A DNA stretch of 64,000 nt from the NCBI GenBank assembly GCA_016711285.1, contig JADJTG010000002.1, forward strand, positions 1 to 64,000. The letters run 5' to 3'. Under the pieces are notes generated by a model that ran no database searches, was not told where the DNA came from, and saw only the letters and a program-made list of their open reading frames with translations. Positions 28,417 through 37,307 of this stretch are shown here, in pieces. Every line of letters starts with the position of its first letter. The first letter of the stretch is position 1. The translations under genes and the position numbers were made by a program. This stretch comes from Sphingobacteriales bacterium (GTDB lineage: Bacteria > Bacteroidota > Bacteroidia > Chitinophagales > UBA2359).

Positions 28417-28851
28417 ATGTTCGGCTCTAAAAAAACAACTTCTGCCAATGGCGAAAATACTGCATATATGAGCAGTAATCCTGCCTCGGCTGCCAACCGA
28501 AATCTCATATCCAAAGGAACTAACATAGAAGGTACTATTACATCTGACGGGGCTATTCGCATCGAAGGTACCTTTTTGGGTAAATTGGATTCCAAATCAA
28601 AAGTAATTATCGGCGATTCCGGTTATATTAAAGGCGATATTATATGCGAATCTGTTGATATTGAAGGCACTTATGAGGGTACACTCAATGCCAGCGGTAT
28701 TTTAACCCTCAAAAGTACCGCTAATGTAAAAGGTGATTTGACTTACGGAAAATTGGTGATAGAACCAGGAGCCATCTTTAACGGCACTTGTAATATGAAT
28801 GATAAATCTTCCAATACCTATAATACTACGCCTCTTGCAGCAAACTCCTAA
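28417..28851 (+). CDS. Bactofilin (polymer-forming cytoskeletal protein)
   Basis: A 144-aa protein. Residues about 33-125 form the bactofilin right-handed beta-helix, with regular repeats around GTNIEGTITSDGAIRIEG, GSGYIKGDI-like DSGYIKGDI, and GTLNASGILTL. The N-terminal (MFGSKK...) and C-terminal Asn/Ser/Thr tails are flexible, as usual for the family. It self-assembles into filaments and recruits envelope enzymes. It follows the M23 peptidase and overlaps the next gene (AtpZ-like) by about 50 bp, so the genes are cotranscribed. Confidence 0.9.
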   Translation: MFGSKKTTSANGENTAYMSSNPASAANRNLISKGTNIEGTITSDGAIRIEGTFLGKLDSKSKVIIGDSGYIKGDIICESVDIEGTYEGTLNASGILTLKSTANVKGDLTYGKLVIEPGAIFNGTCNMNDKSSNTYNTTPLAANS

Positions 28852-29113
28852 AAAATTCCGCAAGCCTATACCTAAAAAAGGTATAGATAAATTTTTTCGT
28901 TTTTCGGCTCTCGGCACTCAAATGTTCGGTATTATTTTGGTATTTACTTATGCCGGAATGAAGCTCAATGAATATATGCAATGCAAAAAACACTACTATA
29001 CAGCAGCATTGGCGTTGGTGGGCGTTATTTTGGCATTGGGAGTGGTAATGAAAGAAGTGATAGATTATAAGCAGGATATAGACGACGACCCTCCCGCCGA
29101 TATATCTCAATAA
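28799..29113 (+). CDS. AtpZ/AtpI-like F0F1 ATPase accessory protein
   Basis: A 104-aa protein with two membrane helices (ALGTQMFGIILVFTYAGMKL and YYTAALALVGVILALGVVM) joined by a short loop, and an acidic tail. The pattern fits the AtpZ/ATPase_gene1 family, encoded just before ATP synthase operons. The first ATG (28799) overlaps bactofilin by 53 bp. A TTG near 28835 (QQTPKKFRKP) would give a more usual N-terminus. The atp genes that normally follow are not here. Confidence 0.65.
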   Translation: MINLPIPIILRLLQQTPKKFRKPIPKKGIDKFFRFSALGTQMFGIILVFTYAGMKLNEYMQCKKHYYTAALALVGVILALGVVMKEVIDYKQDIDDDPPADISQ

Positions 29114-29266
29114 TTTTTATAATAATATACTTTAAGTAAGTAATCAGGAATGAATAATTAATTATCAGTTATAAATTAATACAAATATCTGATTATCAAT
29201 AATTTTTATCAACTTACAAATACAAACTAATTTCAAACAAATACGCACGTTTGATTATATTTTTCC

Positions 29267-29665
29267 ATGTGGCTTTCTATACAGCGTAATCTTTTTTTTG
29301 TGTCGGTGGGTGTAATGCTATTGCTGTCGGCTACAGAATATGCAGGGTGGTTGCAAGGCGCAACAGCGTTTTTTGCTTGGGCTGCTTTGTTGTTTTTGTG
29401 GCTGTATAGCGTTGCTGTCTTTATGATACCTTCATTCTTAAAACTGACTCCGCAAAGCAAATATTTCACACACTATATGTTGGTAGTTTTATTTGCCAAA
29501 TTTTTTCTGTCGGCAATTTTGATACTCTTGTATATTTCTTTGGCACACCCTACCGACAAATGGTTTGTAGTGCCGTTTTTTTTGCTTTATACGCTCTATA
29601 CTGTTTTTGATGTGTATCAACTGATACAGTTGAGCCGCCGTGCTTCCTCCTCCGCTTCTGTATGA
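29267..29665 (+). CDS. Four-helix membrane protein of the pre-atp position (AtpI-like role)
   Basis: A 132-aa protein with four hydrophobic segments (LFFVSVGVMLLLSATEYAG, ATAFFAWAALLFLWLYSVAV, YMLVVLFAKFFLSAILILLY, VVPFFLLYTLYTVFDVYQ) and short loops. In Bacteroidota a small protein of this shape (DUF6168-like) sits between the AtpZ-like gene and atpB. The assignment rests on position and topology. The next gene overlaps its stop by 4 bp (ATGA). Confidence 0.5.
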   Translation: MWLSIQRNLFFVSVGVMLLLSATEYAGWLQGATAFFAWAALLFLWLYSVAVFMIPSFLKLTPQSKYFTHYMLVVLFAKFFLSAILILLYISLAHPTDKWFVVPFFLLYTLYTVFDVYQLIQLSRRASSSASV

Positions 29666-30309
29666 CCCAACATCGCCTTTTAAGTCCACAAGAACGACAG
29701 TTATTAGCACAGCATGTTCCCGCCGCCGCCCTTGCACAGGTAGTGGAGTGGGTAGAAAATTTAGATTTTCATCTGACTATCAGTCGCTCGCGACACAGTA
29801 AATTAGGCGATTATCGTGTGCCGCGTGGTATCCGTCAGCAGCACCGCATTTCGGTCAATGGCGACCTCAACCCCTACGCCTTTCTTCAAACCCTCGTACA
29901 CGAAATTGCGCACCTGCTCACTTGGCAACAATATCGGCAAAGTGTAGCACCGCACGGCAACGAGTGGAAACAACAGTATGTGGCTTTGATGCAACATTGT
30001 TTAGAACAACAATTTTTTGCGCCCGATTTAGTCCCTTTTATTCAGGCACATTTGCGCAGCCCTGCCGCCGCCTCTTGCAGCGATACCGCCCTGCTCCGTG
30101 CGATGAAACAATATAATTTTCAGCCGCCGACAGAAAAAGGGGAAATCCATATAGAAGATATAGCTCCGCAGACCCTGTTTTTGTACAGGCGAAAAATGTA
30201 TCGTTTGGAGGAAAAACGCCGCAGCCGTTATTTGTGTACAGAAATTGTAAGCGGGCGCAAATTTACCTTCAGTGCTTTGGTGGAGGTGATTACAGTGCCG
30301 CAGCCTTAA
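29662..30309 (+). CDS. SprT-like zinc metalloprotease
   Basis: A 215-aa protein with the metalloprotease signature LVHEIAHLL (HExxH) near residue 79 and a third ligand in APHGNEWK, characteristic of the SprT-like/WSS family. The usual C-terminal zinc ribbon is not recognisable: only single Cys residues are seen (ASCSD, YLCTEI), so it may have degenerated. It starts with ATGA overlapping the stop of the upstream four-helix protein, indicating translational coupling. Substrate unknown. Confidence 0.75.
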   Translation: MTQHRLLSPQERQLLAQHVPAAALAQVVEWVENLDFHLTISRSRHSKLGDYRVPRGIRQQHRISVNGDLNPYAFLQTLVHEIAHLLTWQQYRQSVAPHGNEWKQQYVALMQHCLEQQFFAPDLVPFIQAHLRSPAAASCSDTALLRAMKQYNFQPPTEKGEIHIEDIAPQTLFLYRRKMYRLEEKRRSRYLCTEIVSGRKFTFSALVEVITVPQP

Positions 30310-30337
30310 ACAGAGAAGTATCTGTTTTTTATCAATG

Positions 30338-31207
30338 CTACAAATAACCTTTTTGTACCAAATAATCTGCTAATTGCTCGGCTTCATCTTCAAGATCGTC
30401 CAATGTAATATTGAAGTCGGCATTATCCGATATCGTATGAATACGATACTGCGAAGATAAATCATCGTGTTGCTGTACCGCTTCTGCAACTAATACACCC
30501 GCAGGTGTATAAAACAAAAAGTTGTTCAGTTCCTCTATATCTTGTGTAATTTTTCCTCTTTGATACCTGCCTATCAGCACATTATCTTGCCGGATATTGT
30601 TGTCGGATATATGTATGTCTTCATCGGTATCGCGCTGTATCAATATGATTTTAGTGTGGCTGCCGTTGCTCACCGAATTGAGCAATGCCTTTTCCATCAC
30701 TTTGGAATAACGCGGCGGATAATTCATCAAAAACCGTTTTTCGCCTTCGGGATTAACAGAGCCATCAGGAAGCACCAATTCATATTCTGCCACCAAACGC
30801 TCTATTTTCAAACCTAAATACATCTGTAATTCGGCTTGCGCACCCGACTCCAAAAACAAAAAACGGTAATAACATAAATCATCGCCTCCTTTCATATTTT
30901 CAATACAATCATACGGAACATCTATCAGAGGTTTGCCTGCCAAATTACATACAGTATATTCGCTCACCAAAAACTTTTTACGGGCTTTGAGCAAGCAGTA
31001 AGGTGTACCTGCTTTATAAACGGTGTCTCTGCTCCGCACTACGGTGCCTTGTTTTTTAGAAGCCTCCACCAAAGCCAAATGTTGTTCTAATTCCATTTGT
31101 TGGAGTTTCTGCTCTTTTTCTTTTTGCTTTTGTTCTTTTTTGGATTGTGCAAAAATAGTGGAAGTGGCTGCCAGCAAAAGTAGCGAAAGGAATAGTATTT
31201 TTTTCAT
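30338..31207 (-). CDS. Secreted protein of unknown function
   Basis: A 289-aa protein with a signal peptide (MKKILFLSLLLLAATSTIFAQ), then a highly charged Lys/Glu/Gln segment (SKKEQKQKEKEQKLQQMELEQHL) likely to form a short helix. A mixed alpha/beta domain of about 230 residues follows without recognisable motifs. The C-terminus is acidic (LDDLEDEAEQLADYLVQKGYL). It has no T9SS sorting domain, so it is probably periplasmic. It converges with the SprT-like gene, 28 bp apart. Confidence 0.6.
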   Translation of the reverse strand: MKKILFLSLLLLAATSTIFAQSKKEQKQKEKEQKLQQMELEQHLALVEASKKQGTVVRSRDTVYKAGTPYCLLKARKKFLVSEYTVCNLAGKPLIDVPYDCIENMKGGDDLCYYRFLFLESGAQAELQMYLGLKIERLVAEYELVLPDGSVNPEGEKRFLMNYPPRYSKVMEKALLNSVSNGSHTKIILIQRDTDEDIHISDNNIRQDNVLIGRYQRGKITQDIEELNNFLFYTPAGVLVAEAVQQHDDLSSQYRIHTISDNADFNITLDDLEDEAEQLADYLVQKGYL

Positions 31208-31336
31208 CCTCTTTTTGTTTGAAAAATAAAAAAATGAAACTATGTATTTTAATATCAGTTGTAAATAAATAAAATCTATGCATGTTTACAAAAAAACATA
31301 CATAGATTAAAGTCATTTTTTTAAAAAAACAATCTA

Positions 31337-32281
31337 TTAAGCCGCTTGCTCCTTAGCGCGTTGCTTTTCGGCGTAGGCGGTGGCGGCTTCTTGTACCCAA
31401 GCTCCCTCGGCGGTAGCGCGGCGGCGGTGTTCCATTCGTTGCTGATTGCATATTCCATTGCCGCTGATTACATCATAAAACTCTGCCCAGTTAATTTCGC
31501 CATACTCATAATGTCCGGTTTCGGGATTGTGGTGCAATTTTTCATCGGGAATGGTAAGCCCTAAATAATGGGCTTGTGGCACTACCCTGTCCACAAAACG
31601 TTGCCGCAGCGTGTCGTTGCTTTCCCATTTTACACGCCACCCCATCAACTCGGCACTGTTGGGCGAGTGGGTGTCGCTCGGTCCAAACATCATCAAAGAA
31701 GGCCACCACCAGCGATTGATGGCATCTTGCGCCATTGCTTTTTGTTCGGGTGTACCCAATGCCAAAGTCATCACAATTTCATAACCTTGTCGCTGATGAA
31801 AACTCTCTTCTTTACAAATGCGTATCATGGCACGGCTGTAAGGACCATAAGATGTGCGCTGCAACATCACCTGATTGATAATTGCCGCACCATCTACCAA
31901 CCAGCCAATAGCTCCTATATCTGCCCACGACAAAGTGGGATAGTTAAAAATACTGGAATATTTGGCTTTGCCGTCCAAGAGTTGTTGTTCCATTTCTTCG
32001 CGCGACATACCCAAAGTTTCGGCGGCACTGTACAAATACAAACCGTGTCCGGCTTCATCTTGAATTTTTGCCAACAAAGCGGCTTTGCGGCGCAACGAAG
32101 GAGCACGAGTAATCCAGTTGCCTTCGGGCTGCATACCGATAACTTCGGAATGGGCGTGTTGCGACATCATGCGCAGCAATTGCTTGCGATACCGCTCCGG
32201 CATATAATCTTTCGGCTCTATTTTTATATCGGCAGCGATTTTATCGTTGAATATTTGTTCGGGATTGATGACGTTGCTCAT
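31337..32281 (-). CDS. paaA: 1,2-phenylacetyl-CoA epoxidase, subunit A
   Basis: A 314-aa ferritin-like di-iron oxygenase subunit, close to the usual PaaA length. Iron-binding motifs are visible as [15 protein letters not shown] (ExxH) and [13 protein letters not shown] (ExxxH); the substrate-side region includes [14 protein letters not shown]. PaaA is the catalytic subunit that epoxidises phenylacetyl-CoA with PaaC and the reductase PaaE. The start is [11 protein letters not shown] at 32281; the longer ORF lacks support. No other paa gene is adjacent: upstream is a cysteine desulfurase on the same strand, 76 bp away. Confidence 0.88.
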   Translation of the reverse strand: MSNVINPEQIFNDKIAADIKIEPKDYMPERYRKQLLRMMSQHAHSEVIGMQPEGNWITRAPSLRRKAALLAKIQDEAGHGLYLYSAAETLGMSREEMEQQLLDGKAKYSSIFNYPTLSWADIGAIGWLVDGAAIINQVMLQRTSYGPYSRAMIRICKEESFHQRQGYEIVMTLALGTPEQKAMAQDAINRWWWPSLMMFGPSDTHSPNSAELMGWRVKWESNDTLRQRFVDRVVPQAHYLGLTIPDEKLHHNPETGHYEYGEINWAEFYDVISGNGICNQQRMEHRRRATAEGAWVQEAATAYAEKQRAKEQAA

Positions 32282-32357
32282 AAAAAAATATGAAGAATGG
32301 ATTAGGCATTCTTTATTGTGTAAAAATAACAAAAAAATGCAAAATTGTTTAGTTTTT

Positions 32358-33500
32358 CTATTGCAAAATATTTTCCAAGCGTTGCAAAAGCTCATCTACC
32401 TGCTCGCGGGTATTCTTTTTGGAAAAAGAAAAACGCACTGCCACGCAATCTGTCGGCACATTGATGGCTTGCAGCACATGAGAGCGTTGCTCTACACCCG
32501 AACTGCAAGCACTGCCGCCCGAGGCACAGATGCCCGCAATATCCAAATTCATCAGCAAAAGGTCGGTTTTATATACCGGCGGAAATGCGACATTTAATAC
32601 AGTATAGAGGCTACTGTTTCTCCAGTCGGTATTAAAGATAAGTTGCGGAAATTTTTGTTCCAACTGTTCCGCCAAATAATTTCGCAAAGCCGTAACATAT
32701 TCGCGGTCTTCTTCCAAGTGTGTATAAGCCACTTCTACGGCTTTGCCCAAGCCCACAATACCTGCTACATTTTCGGTGCCTGCCCGCATGTTGCGCTCCT
32801 GCGAGCCGCCAAAAATCATCGGCGAGATGTGGAGGCGGCTGTTGATATACAAAAATCCTACACCTTTGGGTCCGTGAAATTTATGCGCCGAAGCACTCAA
32901 AAAATCAACCGGAGTACGTTGCAAATCAAAGGTATAATGCCCGAAAGTCTGTACAGTATCGGAGTGTAAGTAAATGCCGTTTTCGGTGCAGAGTTGCGAT
33001 ATTTTTTTAAAGGGCAGCATCGCCCCTATTTCGTTGTTGGCGTGCATCAGGGATACCAAAGTGGGAACACGGTTTTCATCAGTCGTAATCCATTCTTCCA
33101 ATACTGCCAAATCCACTCGCCCCCATTCGGTGAGTGGCAGGGTTTTTACCTCCACATTCCACGCCTGCGCCAAATGCTCTAATGTGTGCAACACACAATG
33201 ATGCTCTGTCGGCGAAGATATAATACGTTTTACGCCCAAATCGCGCACTGCTCCCAACAATGCCATATTATTGGCTTCAGTAGCTCCCGAAGTAAAAAAT
33301 ATTTCGGAAGGCGACACGTTGAGATGTTGTGCGATAACTTTGCGAACTTTTTCAATAGCACTGCGTGTCTGGCGACCCAAAGAATGAATAGCAGAAGGAT
33401 TACCGAAATGTTCCTTTAAATAAGGCAACATTGCTTCGAATACTTCCTCGTCCAAAGGTGTGGTGGCTGCATTGTCAAAATAAAGAATAGAAGGGCGCAT
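32358..33500 (-). CDS. Cysteine desulfurase (NifS/IscS family)
   Basis: A 380-aa PLP-dependent class V aminotransferase. It shows [14 protein letters not shown] at the N-terminus, the His of [10 protein letters not shown], the PLP Lys in [14 protein letters not shown] and the catalytic Cys in [13 protein letters not shown]. The short active-site loop and SACSSG sequence are IscS/NifS-like rather than SufS. It supplies persulfide sulfur for Fe-S clusters and tRNA thiolation. An Rrf2 regulator lies 1.5 kb away on the other strand, but no iscU/suf gene is adjacent. Confidence 0.88.
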   Translation of the reverse strand: MRPSILYFDNAATTPLDEEVFEAMLPYLKEHFGNPSAIHSLGRQTRSAIEKVRKVIAQHLNVSPSEIFFTSGATEANNMALLGAVRDLGVKRIISSPTEHHCVLHTLEHLAQAWNVEVKTLPLTEWGRVDLAVLEEWITTDENRVPTLVSLMHANNEIGAMLPFKKISQLCTENGIYLHSDTVQTFGHYTFDLQRTPVDFLSASAHKFHGPKGVGFLYINSRLHISPMIFGGSQERNMRAGTENVAGIVGLGKAVEVAYTHLEEDREYVTALRNYLAEQLEQKFPQLIFNTDWRNSSLYTVLNVAFPPVYKTDLLLMNLDIAGICASGGSACSSGVEQRSHVLQAINVPTDCVAVRFSFSKKNTREQVDELLQRLENILQ

Positions 33501-33573
33501 AAAATATCTTTTTGTGTATGATTTTAGCGCACAAATATAAAAAAAATGCCCGAAATAATCTAAAAATTGCGAA

Positions 33574-34083
33574 TTACTTAGCGTCCATTATACGGCTGCG
33601 AAACGACCATTCAAATTCAAAATGTGCCACCTCCTCGCCCTGCGCATCAATGCCGATGGTAGCTACGCGCACCGCTTCCCAGTTGCCGTGCTGCTGCGCA
33701 GTAGCAATGGCATGCCAGATTTTATGACTGTCGCGGCAAGTAAAACGTATCACCCCCTTTGCTTTTTTGCTGAACTGAGCACTCATTCCTGTTACTAACA
33801 TAGAAGCCGGTTTCGGATTATTATACACTGCCGCAAATGCAGGAATACCGGTAGATAATTCTGCTGCCATCGCCAATACTGCAAAATAAACGGACTGAAA
33901 AGGATTTTTATTCAAAAATTTATAAGGCACTGTCACTACGGTTTGCATTTCATCAAATTGCTCCACCCGCAAACCAGCCAAAAAAGCCATTGGCAATTGT
34001 GTGAGCAAAAATAATTTATAGGTGACAGTGCGTGTAATTTTCTTTTTAAATGCTTCTGCATTAGGGTTCACTTCAAGTAGCAT
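33574..34083 (-). CDS. DUF4442 hot-dog-fold protein (thioesterase-like)
   Basis: A 169-aa protein of the DUF4442/PaaI-like hot-dog fold. Features are a hydrophobic N-terminal helix region (KLFLLTQLPMAFLAGLRVE), VPYKFLNKNPFQSVYFAVLAMAAELSTG (the helix of the hot dog), and a C-terminal strand pair VAHFEFEWSFRSR. The acyl substrate is unknown and no catalytic residue can be assigned. Monocistronic position between cysteine desulfurase and tRNA-Gln. Confidence 0.7.
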   Translation of the reverse strand: MLLEVNPNAEAFKKKITRTVTYKLFLLTQLPMAFLAGLRVEQFDEMQTVVTVPYKFLNKNPFQSVYFAVLAMAAELSTGIPAFAAVYNNPKPASMLVTGMSAQFSKKAKGVIRFTCRDSHKIWHAIATAQQHGNWEAVRVATIGIDAQGEEVAHFEFEWSFRSRIMDAK

Positions 34084-34223
34084 GGCGATATTATTTTTAT
34101 TTTAACACAGCAAAAGAACACATTTTTGAGCATAAAATCACAAAATTTTGTTGTAAATATGCTATAAAATTCAAATTTATGAAGTGGTCGGATAAAATTA
34201 TGTCTAAAAAAGTAAAAAAAATT

Positions 34224-34253
34224 TTTGCAAATAAAAATTACGGTATAAATTTG
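34224..34253 (+). promoter_or_regulatory. Bacteroidota-type promoter of tRNA-Gln
   Basis: TTTG at 34224-34227 and TAAATTTG at 34246-34253 match the -33 TTTG and -7 TAnnTTTG consensus with an 18-bp spacer. The mature tRNA starts 18 bp after the -7 box. Confidence 0.75.
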
Positions 34254-34270
34254 CACCGCAATTAACGGAT

Positions 34271-34341
34271 TGCTCAATGGTGTAACGGTAGCACTACAGT
34301 TTTTGGTACTGTCTGTCTAGGTTCGAATCCTGGTTGGGCAA
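34271..34341 (+). tRNA. tRNA-Gln (anticodon TTG)
   Basis: A full cloverleaf can be drawn: acceptor TGCTCAA/TTGGGCA (one T-G wobble), D-arm, anticodon stem ACAGT/ACTGT around loop TTTTGGT with anticodon TTG, and T-arm with GGTTCGAATCC. The discriminator is A and no CCA is encoded. A terminator follows immediately. Confidence 0.95.
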
Positions 34342-34345
34342 CTTT

Positions 34346-34382
34346 AAAAAAGCCTTTCAAAACACTTGAAAGGCTTTTTTTG
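34346..34382 (+). terminator. Terminator of tRNA-Gln
   Basis: Stem AAAAAAGCCTTTCAA / TTGAAAGGCTTTTTT with a short AACAC loop and a T run, starting 5 bp after the tRNA end. Confidence 0.85.
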
Positions 34383-34409
34383 TTTTTTATCTTTTATTTT
34401 TGTTTGATT

Positions 34410-34946
34410 ATGATAATGCATCCCTGGCACGAAATAGCAAGCGGCGAACAAGTACCCGAAATACTCAACGCCATTATTGAAATACCACGCGGCTCTGTTG
34501 CCAAATACGAAATAGATAAGGCTTCGGGGCTGATAAAATTAGACCGTGTGATGTTTTCGGCGGTGCATTATCCTATCAATTACGGTTTTATCCCACAAAC
34601 GCTCGGCGACGACGGCGATCCTTTGGATATATTGGTGCTTTCGCAAGTGGCTACTGTACCTTTGTGTTTGGTGCGCTGCAAAGTTATTGGATTGATGCAG
34701 ATGATAGACTGCGGAAAATTAGACGATAAAATCATCGCCGTAGCCCTCAACGATGCAAGTGTGAGCCATATTGAGCATATTGACGATATTCCGCTGCACT
34801 ATAAAATGGAACTGAAAAACTTTTTTGAAGACTATAAAAAATTGGAAAATAAAACGGTAGTTGTTGATGAGTTTCAAGGGCGCGATGCCGCTTTTGCAAG
34901 CATACAGCACAGCATTGAGTTGTATCGCCAACAATTTGGCAAATAA
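34410..34946 (+). CDS. ppa: Inorganic pyrophosphatase (family I)
   Basis: A 178-aa protein. It shows IIEIPRGSVAKYEIDK (active-site Lys/Glu), YPINYGFIPQTLGDDGDPLDILVLS (the metal-binding Asp cluster DGDPLD) and AVALND (a fourth metal Asp). It hydrolyses pyrophosphate to phosphate in the cytoplasm. The upstream ORF extension (MFFIFYFCL) lies in the tRNA terminator T tract and is rejected; the ATG at 34410 is used, with another ATG 6 bp later. An Rrf2 regulator gene follows 35 bp downstream. Confidence 0.92.
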   Translation: MIMHPWHEIASGEQVPEILNAIIEIPRGSVAKYEIDKASGLIKLDRVMFSAVHYPINYGFIPQTLGDDGDPLDILVLSQVATVPLCLVRCKVIGLMQMIDCGKLDDKIIAVALNDASVSHIEHIDDIPLHYKMELKNFFEDYKKLENKTVVVDEFQGRDAAFASIQHSIELYRQQFGK

Positions 34947-34981
34947 TAACTTTCTTTCTGCCGCTTTATAAAAAAAGGTAT

Positions 34982-35398
34982 ATGATTTCAAAAAAAATGA
35001 AATATGCCGTAAAAGCTTTGTGCTATTTGACAAAAAACAGCAACAAAGAAACAATGGTGCGCACCATTGAAATAGCAGAATCTGAAAATATCCCCAAAAA
35101 ATTTTTGGAACAGATTTTACTGGAACTCAAAAAAGCCCGTTTGGTAAACAGCAAACAAGGCAATGTGGGTGGGTATTATCTTATCAAAGATGCGGCTCTC
35201 ATCAATCTCGCCGAATTATACCGCCTCTTTGAAGGACCTATTGCGCTGCTGCCCTGTGCCTCCGAAACCCGCTACGAATCCTGCACCGACTGCACCGACG
35301 AACAGCACTGTGCCATCAAAAAAGCCGCTCAAAAAGTGCATTACCAAACCCTCAACGCTTTGGCACAAATCTCTATTGCAGAATTAGTAGAGAAATAA
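34982..35398 (+). CDS. Rrf2 family transcriptional regulator
   Basis: A 138-aa winged helix-turn-helix protein. The N-terminus MKYAVKALCYLTKN, the recognition region IAESENIPKKFLEQILLELKKARLV and the wing SKQGNVGGYYL are Rrf2 hallmarks. The C-terminal Cys cluster (PCASETRYESCTDCTDEQHC; four Cys) is like that of Fe-S-cluster-sensing members such as IscR or NsrR, so it may sense iron-sulfur status or redox. It follows ppa on the same strand. The cysteine desulfurase at 32358-33500 is a plausible but unproven target. Confidence 0.85.
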   Translation: MISKKMKYAVKALCYLTKNSNKETMVRTIEIAESENIPKKFLEQILLELKKARLVNSKQGNVGGYYLIKDAALINLAELYRLFEGPIALLPCASETRYESCTDCTDEQHCAIKKAAQKVHYQTLNALAQISIAELVEK

Positions 35399-35530
35399 TT
35401 TTTTATCAAAAAAATCCTACTTTTATCGCATAGTAATAGCAAGTATGCTTGCTAAGATGCCATATAAAAGTTATATGTTTTTGAAATATTGAGATTATTC
35501 CACCCCCCCGTTTATTATTTTTTCTTTTTA

Positions 35531-37081
35531 ATGAAAAGGATTATAACCCTATTTTTTTGTATAATTGTTACACAACAGGTTAATTCTCAGACTTTTAATG
35601 CAGCATTGGCTACTATGCTTCAGGATACGCTGAATACTTATGTAAGCCAAATTACTAATATTAAGGGTATGGAAGCCTCTGTCTATATACCCGGACAAGG
35701 TATGTGGACGAGTGTAACAGGCAATTCATATACAGGACAACCCATTACACCCGATATGCGAATGGGAATTGCCAGCAATACCAAATTATTGGTAGCTACG
35801 GTGATGCTGATGCTCGCCGAAGAAAATGTATTGAGTTTAGACGATTCTTTGAGCGATTGGCTACCGACTTATCCCAATATTGACCCCAATATTACCATCA
35901 AACAATTATTAAACCATAGCAGCGGCATCTCCGACCCTCTTTTTGTGTCGCCTTGGATGGATACTATTATGGCTCACCCCACACGCATATTTACGCCCGA
36001 AGAAGTGATAGGTTGGGTAGGTGCGCCGCTTTTTACGGCAGGAACAAACTTCGGATATTCCAATATCAATTATATTTTGGCGGGAATGATTGCTCAACAA
36101 GCGACCAGCTATCCTATTTCGCAGCTGATACGCGACCGTATTTTGAATCCTTTAAATATGAATACTACCTTTTATGATATACAAGAACCCGAAAACGGAA
36201 CGATTGCGCATCGTTGGTGGAATAATGTAGATTATAATGATACTTCAAGGGTAGGATTGAATACTGCCGGAGGCTGTGCGGGAGCCGTTTTTTCTACATC
36301 AGCAGATATGGCACAATGGTATCAAGCCTTGTTTAACGGAGGACTGATAAGTCAGGCATCGCTGAACCAAATGACAACCTTTATTCCCACAAACAGCCCT
36401 ACTTATCAATATGGGTTGGGGCTATCCCGCGAAACTGTTCAGGGAAAAACATATTGGGGGCACGGTGGAGCAACTTGGGGCTATAAAAGCAAAATGATGC
36501 AGGACTCTTGCTTGGGCGTATCGGTATGTGGTTTAGCCAATTCTTTTCCGGCAGGTATAGATGCGGTTACTTTTTTGTTATATCGCGTTGTCAAAAATCA
36601 TATTCCCGGCTGTAGCGGTGCAATCAACGGCACAACTTCAATTTGTTCGGGTACTGAGGGGGTGGTATATTCCGTGCCGTCTATTCCTAATGCTACCTCT
36701 TATAGTTGGACTTTGCCCTCGGGAGCTACGGGAACAAGTACAGACAATACAATTTTGGTAAATTTCGGAGCAGAAGCTATATCAGGAAATATTATAGTGC
36801 GTGGAATAAATAATTATGGAGCAGGCGGCTATGCTCAATTATTTGTTACCGTACAGCAGCCCCCCAATCCGATAATTGCACAAAACGGAACTGTTGTGTC
36901 TTTTGCCAATGTTTGTGAAAATGGCATATATACTTACTCCGTACCTTTTGTCAATGGACATAGCTATTTATGGACAATTACAGGCGGCACTATTATTAAT
37001 GGGCAAGGAACAAACACGATAAATGTACAATGGAATAATGGTACAGAGGGCGCAGTGTCGTTGCAGGTAAGCGTAGAGTAA
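35531..37081 (+). CDS. Secreted serine hydrolase (beta-lactamase class C-like) with PKD-like domains
   Basis: A 516-aa protein. Signal peptide MKRIITLFFCIIVTQQVNSQ; serine hydrolase domain about residues 25-370 with S-x-x-K at 82-85 (ASNTKL), Y-x-N as GYSNINY, and HGGATWGYKS as the third motif. This is the arrangement of D-Ala-D-Ala carboxypeptidases and class C esterases. Two PKD-like modules follow (YSWTLPSGATG; YLWTITGGTIINGQGT). The protein ends directly after the second module, with no visible T9SS sorting domain. Start set at the ATG at 35531, not the upstream in-frame codon. Confidence 0.85.
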   Translation: MKRIITLFFCIIVTQQVNSQTFNAALATMLQDTLNTYVSQITNIKGMEASVYIPGQGMWTSVTGNSYTGQPITPDMRMGIASNTKLLVATVMLMLAEENVLSLDDSLSDWLPTYPNIDPNITIKQLLNHSSGISDPLFVSPWMDTIMAHPTRIFTPEEVIGWVGAPLFTAGTNFGYSNINYILAGMIAQQATSYPISQLIRDRILNPLNMNTTFYDIQEPENGTIAHRWWNNVDYNDTSRVGLNTAGGCAGAVFSTSADMAQWYQALFNGGLISQASLNQMTTFIPTNSPTYQYGLGLSRETVQGKTYWGHGGATWGYKSKMMQDSCLGVSVCGLANSFPAGIDAVTFLLYRVVKNHIPGCSGAINGTTSICSGTEGVVYSVPSIPNATSYSWTLPSGATGTSTDNTILVNFGAEAISGNIIVRGINNYGAGGYAQLFVTVQQPPNPIIAQNGTVVSFANVCENGIYTYSVPFVNGHSYLWTITGGTIINGQGTNTINVQWNNGTEGAVSLQVSVE

Positions 37082-37248
37082 GAATCCTTTTATATAAACA
37101 TATTTATTGGGTGTTTTGAAATAAAAAAATCAATCCTATTTACTTAAATGTTAAGGGGTGAAATTTTACAATTTTCACCCTCAATAAAATTTTTTACTTT
37201 CTCTACGACCTGATATTTGAGTATTATAGAAAAATTTTTATTTAAAAT

Positions 37249-37272
37249 CTACTAACTTTATAGAATTAGTAG
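37249..37272. promoter_or_regulatory. Inverted repeat upstream of DUF2490 gene (possible operator)
   Basis: CTACTAA and TTAGTAG are perfect 7-bp inverted arms separated by 10 bp, ending 35 bp before the ATG at 37308. It could be an operator or a weak hairpin. No regulator is known. Confidence 0.3.
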
Positions 37273-37307
37273 TAATATTGCAATTCCAAACAAAAATTCT
37301 ATTGAAC

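Noticed and set aside
28799..28851. True long overlap between bactofilin and AtpZ-like gene
   Set aside because: Likely an artefact of choosing the first ATG; a TTG start near 28835 would shorten the overlap and give a more typical N-terminus. Both options are left open.
34068..34277. ORF overlapping the tRNA-Gln region on the minus strand
   Set aside because: It runs through the tRNA gene and its promoter on the opposite strand and shows no domain.
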